Assembly (NCBI GenBank): GCA_046595995.1
Contig: JBKJNB010000037.1
Coordinates: forward strand, 94,137-158,136
DNA length: 64,000 nt
Direction of reading: 5' to 3'
DNA from: JAWXBR01 sp046595995
GTDB lineage: Bacteria; Bacteroidota; Ignavibacteria; Kapaibacteriales; Kapaibacteriaceae
In this document: in pieces, positions 60,296 to 64,000 of the stretch
Layout of the letters: every line of letters begins with the position of its first letter
How positions within the stretch are numbered: position 1 is the first letter of the stretch
The notes under the pieces: generated by a model
What the model was told of the DNA's origin: nothing
Databases searched by the model: none
What the model saw: the letters and a program-made list of their open reading frames with translations, nothing else
Position numbers and translations under genes: made by a program

Positions 60296-63200
60296 TTAAT
60301 TCCTAATGGGCTCTGTAATTGCGTTGGTATTTTGTGTTGAAAGCACATCGCTATCGGGAAGCGACAACTCCATTGTATCCGTGCCGCCGTACATGGCGGG
60401 GTGACCGTAATAGCCCCCAATGACGCCTTTAAGGGAGCGCACATCAAACACTTGGATGCCGCGCCAGTTGTTGATGCCGCCAAGCGTGCCTTTAACGATG
60501 AGGCCCGCGTTACGCAGTTCGAGGTTGAAGCGTTCGCGCATGGATGGATGCACAATGCATTGCACGAAGCCCGACTCGTCTTCTAGTGTTACGAAGAGAA
60601 AACCCTTCGCAGTTGGCGGAGCCTGACGCAGGATTACAATACCCGCCGTCGTGAATGTGGTGTTGTTGAGTTTGTAACACGTGCTAACAGGATGAATGCC
60701 CATGTCCGTTAAGCTGCGTCTGTACAGCACCATAGGGTGAATGCGTGCTGCGCCGTGTGTGCGGTAGTCGTATGCGAGACGCTCTTGGGCTTTCATAGCG
60801 GGTAGCGGCGGCACGTCCTCTGCGGAGATGAGTGGTAGTTCGAAGAGTACGTTTTCGTCCAACCCACTTCCTGATGAGTTGCCAGACCCACTTCCCGACC
60901 TACTTCCTGCCTTGCTCTTTCGACGCACTCCCACACCAACTTCCCACAATGCCTTGCGCGCATTGTCTGATATGCAATCCATCGCTCCAGATAGTGCCAT
61001 TGCCTCGAGCACGTCGCTGTGCACATCTACGCGTCGCACAACATCCTCAACACTGGTGAACTCTCCCATAAGCCGAGCCCATGTAATTGTTTTTGCAACA
61101 TCGGCTGTACATCCCGTGATAGAGGTAAGGGGCTTTCGAATTGCAAGCACCGAGCGCATCTGCGCACTATCCCCATTCTCTGCATTAATCTCAATGCGTT
61201 CGAGTTCGTAACGAATGTGCGATTTGTTGATGTCGGGTAACAGCATGGGCACACCTAGCCGACGTGCTTCTTGTTCGAGCGTCATGAGGTTGTAGAACCC
61301 CGGACGGTGTTGCATGAAGGCCGCCATGTATGCCGCGGGGTAATAGAGTTTTAGCCATGCACTCTGATAAACTGTTTTAGCAAATGCCGCTGCGTGTGAA
61401 CGACAGAATCCAAAACCAGTGAAGTGTGCGAGTTGGTCGCAGATGCGTTGCGCACTTTCAGCATCGACCCCTAGCTCTGCGGCCCCTTGCATGAAGCGCG
61501 ACTTCATACGTTCGATTGCTTCGGGGTTACGGTTCTTGGAGATGATGCTGCGAAATTCGTCGGCTTCACGCAATGACATGTTGCCGACTTTGTGCGCGAT
61601 TTCGAGCACTTGCTCTTGGTACACGATAATGCCGTGTGTGTCACCAAGAATCGGCTCGAGCATTGGGTGAATGAACGTGGTGGCTTCTTTGCCGCGACGT
61701 CTGCGGACGTACGGGTTTAGGGTTCCACTTTGCAACGGACCCGGTCTGAATAACGCTACTTCGGAGACAAGGTCGCCAAACACTTCGGGCTGATGTTGCG
61801 CAAGCAAGTGCATCTGGCCTTGCGACTCTATCTGAAATACACCAATGGTGTGTCCGCTGCACATCAACTCGTACACGCCCCTATCATCGAGTGTGAGTTC
61901 ATCCAGCTCGAGATGTTTGCCTTCGTACCGTTCAATTAACTCGACTGCTTCGCTTATGCATGCAAGCATGCGCAAGCCAAGCACGTCGAACTTCACCAAG
62001 CCCATTGCTTCGACATCATCTTTGTCGAACTGCGCAACTTTTACGGCATTTGCGGAGATCTGTACGGGTGTAAGGTGGTGCAACGGACGTGATGAGAGTA
62101 TCATACCGCCTGAGTGTAAGCCTAAGTGGCGCGGCCTGCCGAGGATTGCAACAACAACTTCGAGAAGGGTCTGCAGAAGGGGCGAGTCGCCTACAACTGC
62201 AGCAAGTTCTACGCGACATTCTGGTATAGACTTCGTCATGTACCCAGGCATTGCCTTCGACATCTGGTTCACAACATCGTTTGGCCATCCAAGTGCTTTT
62301 GCTGCATCACGTACCGCCATGCGAAAGCCATACGTCATAATGTTCGCAGTCATCGCAGTCTGCTCTATGCCAAAGCGTGCTTCCATCCATTCAATTACTT
62401 CTGAGCGTCTATCGCTATCGAAGTCGACATCAATGTCAGGCGTGCCTTCACGTCCGTGATGTAAGAACCGCTCGAACAACAGCTTGTGCGCTACTGGATC
62501 AACGCCTGTTATCTCGAGCAAGTACGACACAATAGAGTTAGCCGCAGAGCCCCTTCCAGAGCACCTTATCCCCCGCTGACGTGCAGCTTGAACAACCTCT
62601 CGCACAACAAGAAAGAAATCGCACAAGTCAAGGTCTTCAATTACGAGCAGCTCTTTCTCGAGCAATGCTGCCTGGGTTGGTGCGAGCTCCGCACTTGTGT
62701 AGCGTTTCGTGAACGCCATGCTGCACAACTCACGCAGCACCGATGGCGCATCAATACCATCGGGCAGTTGTGCTCCCGGTGGAGTGATATGTCCGGGAAG
62801 AATGTCAAACGAACACTCAGCCGCAACACGAGCAGTGTTCGCAAATGCATCGGGATACGGCAGTAGGGTTTGTAATTCGTGTTGCGACTTTAGGCATTGT
62901 TCGTCGTTGACCGGACGTTCAGCGTCATGATCAAAAACCGATATGCCTTTGCGAGTGCACGTAAACACGTCGTACACGAGATAGTTGTCGGCACACGCAT
63001 ACCGCACATCGCTGCCAATCACACATGGTATGCCTAGCTCTGTCGCAAGTACGTGCATTCTATCTGCAGTCACGCTGTCTTGCGGACGTCGGTAATGCAC
63101 CAACTCTACATACAGCGAATCGACAAACATGCCATGCAACTCAAGCAGCCATGCACGCGCGGCCTCGTGCTTGCGCTTATGCACAAGCGTCCAGAGATGT

Positions 63201-63595
63201 CCATCGCGTCCGCCCGTGAGACATAGTAAATTATTTTTATACCTGTGCAGGTCCTGCATCGTAACGACCGGGTTCTCCCTATCGCGCTGGTGTGCATCCG
63301 TAAGCATTGCACACAGGTTTGCGTAGCCGTCCGCATTACGGCATATGAGCACCAGTGAAGTATTACCCACAAGAACTTCGGCGCCGATGATTGGCTTTAT
63401 TGCTGCCTTCGCACAGGCACGCTGTGTGCGTACTGCGCTATACACACCCATCCAGTCGGTAACGCACATGAAGGTGTGTCCGAGGTGCTTAGCAACAGCC
63501 GCGAGCTCTTCGGGTGATGATGCGCCGCGTAGAAACGAGAAGTGCGAACGCACGTGCAGCGCGCCGAACGCATGGGGAAGCAAAGGCGCATTCAT
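60296..63595 (-). CDS. dnaE2: Error-prone DNA polymerase III alpha subunit DnaE2/ImuC
   Basis: 1099 residues. N-terminal PHP domain (LHVRSHFSFLRGASSPEEL), the polymerase with the catalytic Asp pair in PDIDVDF and the third in KFDVLGL, and a C-terminal OB domain (ILRQAPPTAKGFLFVTLEDESG) typical of DnaE2. A low-complexity Ser/Gly linker (SRSGSGSGNSSGSG, about residue 925) separates the fingers/HhH part from the OB domain. DnaE2 performs mutagenic translesion synthesis together with ImuB. Replicative DnaE would be longer and lacks this context. The gene follows DUF6504 and imuB-like genes, the standard SOS mutagenesis cassette order. No LexA box was identified in the visible part. Confidence 0.93.
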   Translation of the reverse strand: MNAPLLPHAFGALHVRSHFSFLRGASSPEELAAVAKHLGHTFMCVTDWMGVYSAVRTQRACAKAAIKPIIGAEVLVGNTSLVLICRNADGYANLCAMLTDAHQRDRENPVVTMQDLHRYKNNLLCLTGGRDGHLWTLVHKRKHEAARAWLLELHGMFVDSLYVELVHYRRPQDSVTADRMHVLATELGIPCVIGSDVRYACADNYLVYDVFTCTRKGISVFDHDAERPVNDEQCLKSQHELQTLLPYPDAFANTARVAAECSFDILPGHITPPGAQLPDGIDAPSVLRELCSMAFTKRYTSAELAPTQAALLEKELLVIEDLDLCDFFLVVREVVQAARQRGIRCSGRGSAANSIVSYLLEITGVDPVAHKLLFERFLHHGREGTPDIDVDFDSDRRSEVIEWMEARFGIEQTAMTANIMTYGFRMAVRDAAKALGWPNDVVNQMSKAMPGYMTKSIPECRVELAAVVGDSPLLQTLLEVVVAILGRPRHLGLHSGGMILSSRPLHHLTPVQISANAVKVAQFDKDDVEAMGLVKFDVLGLRMLACISEAVELIERYEGKHLELDELTLDDRGVYELMCSGHTIGVFQIESQGQMHLLAQHQPEVFGDLVSEVALFRPGPLQSGTLNPYVRRRRGKEATTFIHPMLEPILGDTHGIIVYQEQVLEIAHKVGNMSLREADEFRSIISKNRNPEAIERMKSRFMQGAAELGVDAESAQRICDQLAHFTGFGFCRSHAAAFAKTVYQSAWLKLYYPAAYMAAFMQHRPGFYNLMTLEQEARRLGVPMLLPDINKSHIRYELERIEINAENGDSAQMRSVLAIRKPLTSITGCTADVAKTITWARLMGEFTSVEDVVRRVDVHSDVLEAMALSGAMDCISDNARKALWEVGVGVRRKSKAGSRSGSGSGNSSGSGLDENVLFELPLISAEDVPPLPAMKAQERLAYDYRTHGAARIHPMVLYRRSLTDMGIHPVSTCYKLNNTTFTTAGIVILRQAPPTAKGFLFVTLEDESGFVQCIVHPSMRERFNLELRNAGLIVKGTLGGINNWRGIQVFDVRSLKGVIGGYYGHPAMYGGTDTMELSLPDSDVLSTQNTNAITEPIRN

Positions 63596-63628
63596 GATAA
63601 GCGTTGCTTCACCAAATTTCGTTGCTCC

Positions 63629-63904
63629 TTAATCATAGACTCTCGAGAGCATCCATCCTTCGGTGCCATGATAGATTTCCATTACGCCATTTGTGGTGAT
63701 AAGCAGCATGTATTCGCGGGTCTCTTCTTTATTCGTCCACCACTTCGACCGATACGTCCATGTCTCAAGAATTTGTTCAACCTGATACACGCCGCTCCTC
63801 CAGCAAATCGCCATCGGAACCGGACCTTGTGTGCCATTGCTATTTGGTGAGCTATTGTTGGTACGGCGGCATTGCACATCAATCGCTTCGAGGAGGATTT
63901 TCAT
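63629..63904 (-). CDS. DUF6504-like small protein of the mutasome cassette
   Basis: 91 residues from the ATG at 63904; a longer frame upstream is rejected because it overlaps the imuB end and has an unconserved Cys-rich leader. The C-terminal half (VEQILETWTYRSKWWT, then GVMEIYHGTEGWMLSRVYD) matches the small DUF6504-type proteins encoded between imuB and dnaE2 in many bacteria. Its role in the mutasome is unknown. It overlaps the upstream gene by 26 bp and is 33 bp before dnaE2. Confidence 0.75.
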   Translation of the reverse strand: MKILLEAIDVQCRRTNNSSPNSNGTQGPVPMAICWRSGVYQVEQILETWTYRSKWWTNKEETREYMLLITTNGVMEIYHGTEGWMLSRVYD

Positions 63905-64000
63905 AACGGACCAGGCGCACTGCTTCTTCCGGCAGGTAGGCATCGTGAATAATTCGTTCAACACGCACAAGTGCATTCGGATAACGTCGCGCAACACTGC
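63879..64000 (-). CDS. imuB: ImuB-like Y-family polymerase homologue, C-terminal fragment (cut by window edge)
   Basis: Only the last 39 codons are visible, entering at the right edge and ending in TGA at 63879-63881. The fragment ARRYPNALVRVERIIHDAYLPEE reads as protein, whereas the two other frames are Cys-rich or stopped. No diagnostic motif lies in this part; the assignment rests on position, since imuB precedes DUF6504 and dnaE2 in such cassettes. It overlaps the DUF6504 start by 26 bp. Confidence 0.55.
   Translation of the reverse strand, partial: SVARRYPNALVRVERIIHDAYLPEEAVRLVRYENPPRSD

Larger units (their letters stand above)
461..62555. repeat. Dispersed overrepresented octamer AAGGGGCT/AGCCCCTT
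   Basis: By eye I find at least 20 exact copies on either strand. Starts on the plus strand for AAGGGGCT: 461, 7140, 9461, 31854, 31866, 40521, 40536, 45590, 48312, 52983, 56225, 61127. For AGCCCCTT: 4184, 11829, 18478, 22954, 36114, 50908, 52777, 62548. Chance expectation for an octamer counted on both strands in 64 kb is about two. Most copies are inside genes. Confidence 0.75.

Noticed and set aside
60855..60915. Short tandem repeats suggesting a CRISPR or satellite
   Set aside because: They encode the Ser/Gly linker of DnaE2; there is no spacer-repeat structure.
63905..63997. Longer start for the DUF6504-like gene
   Set aside because: The added 31 residues are Cys-rich and conflict with a better imuB-like frame in the same bases.

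Overview
The window reads as a chromosomal segment of a free-living Gram-negative bacterium of the Bacteroidota/Chlorobiota/Ignavibacteriota superphylum. The main evidence is five large secreted proteins that end in a type IX secretion (Por-type) C-terminal sorting domain. Supporting evidence is a Bacteroidota-style serine palmitoyltransferase, weak ribosome-binding sites at many starts, and roughly even base composition. I lean towards the Chlorobi/Kapabacteria side, but no marker here proves it. No rRNA, CRISPR array, transposase or prophage was seen.

Layout. 1-8 kb: partial hydroxysqualene dehydroxylase (hopanoid/squalene synthesis), csaA, tRNA-Leu(UAG), then a tig-clpP-clpX folding/proteolysis cluster, then a DUF1800-DUF1501 export pair. 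8-18.8 kb: P-type ATPase, a GT39-type glycosyltransferase, DUF1573 protein, methyltransferase plus lytic transglycosylase, asnS-pepF, DUF971 protein. 19-22 kb: a soluble TPR histidine kinase, a LuxR-type response regulator and an unknown protein, ending at a strong terminator. 22-32.8 kb: urocanase, ECF sigma factor with a small membrane partner, mscL, PEP carboxykinase, and a five-gene minus-strand run (homocysteine methyltransferase family, EttA, a secreted protein, YhcH, DUF2007). 33-36.5 kb: an accessory island with an orphan BrnA-type antitoxin, an Mrr-like nuclease, MazEF and a YhcG/DUF1016 nuclease. 36.6-64 kb: a PAP2/sphingomyelin-synthase-like protein, then about 27 kb transcribed entirely on the minus strand. 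This run holds HutG, a PNGase F homologue, an SDR, serine palmitoyltransferase, YajQ, a lipoprotein, a reprolysin-like protease, a membrane/VOC fusion, two giant VWA surface proteins, a sphingolipid-C9-methyltransferase-like enzyme, and the mutagenesis cassette imuB-DUF6504-dnaE2.

Main points. (1) Spt, an SDR coupled to it, a sphingomyelin-synthase-like PAP2 protein and a close look-alike of fungal sphingolipid C9-methyltransferase lie within 19 kb, suggesting an unusual branched sphingolipid. (2) The PNGase F homologue keeps the three catalytic acids, but its first domain is split by an insertion of about 540 residues that contains a concanavalin-like domain. (3) The octamer AAGGGGCT/AGCCCCTT occurs at least 20 times, about ten times the chance expectation.
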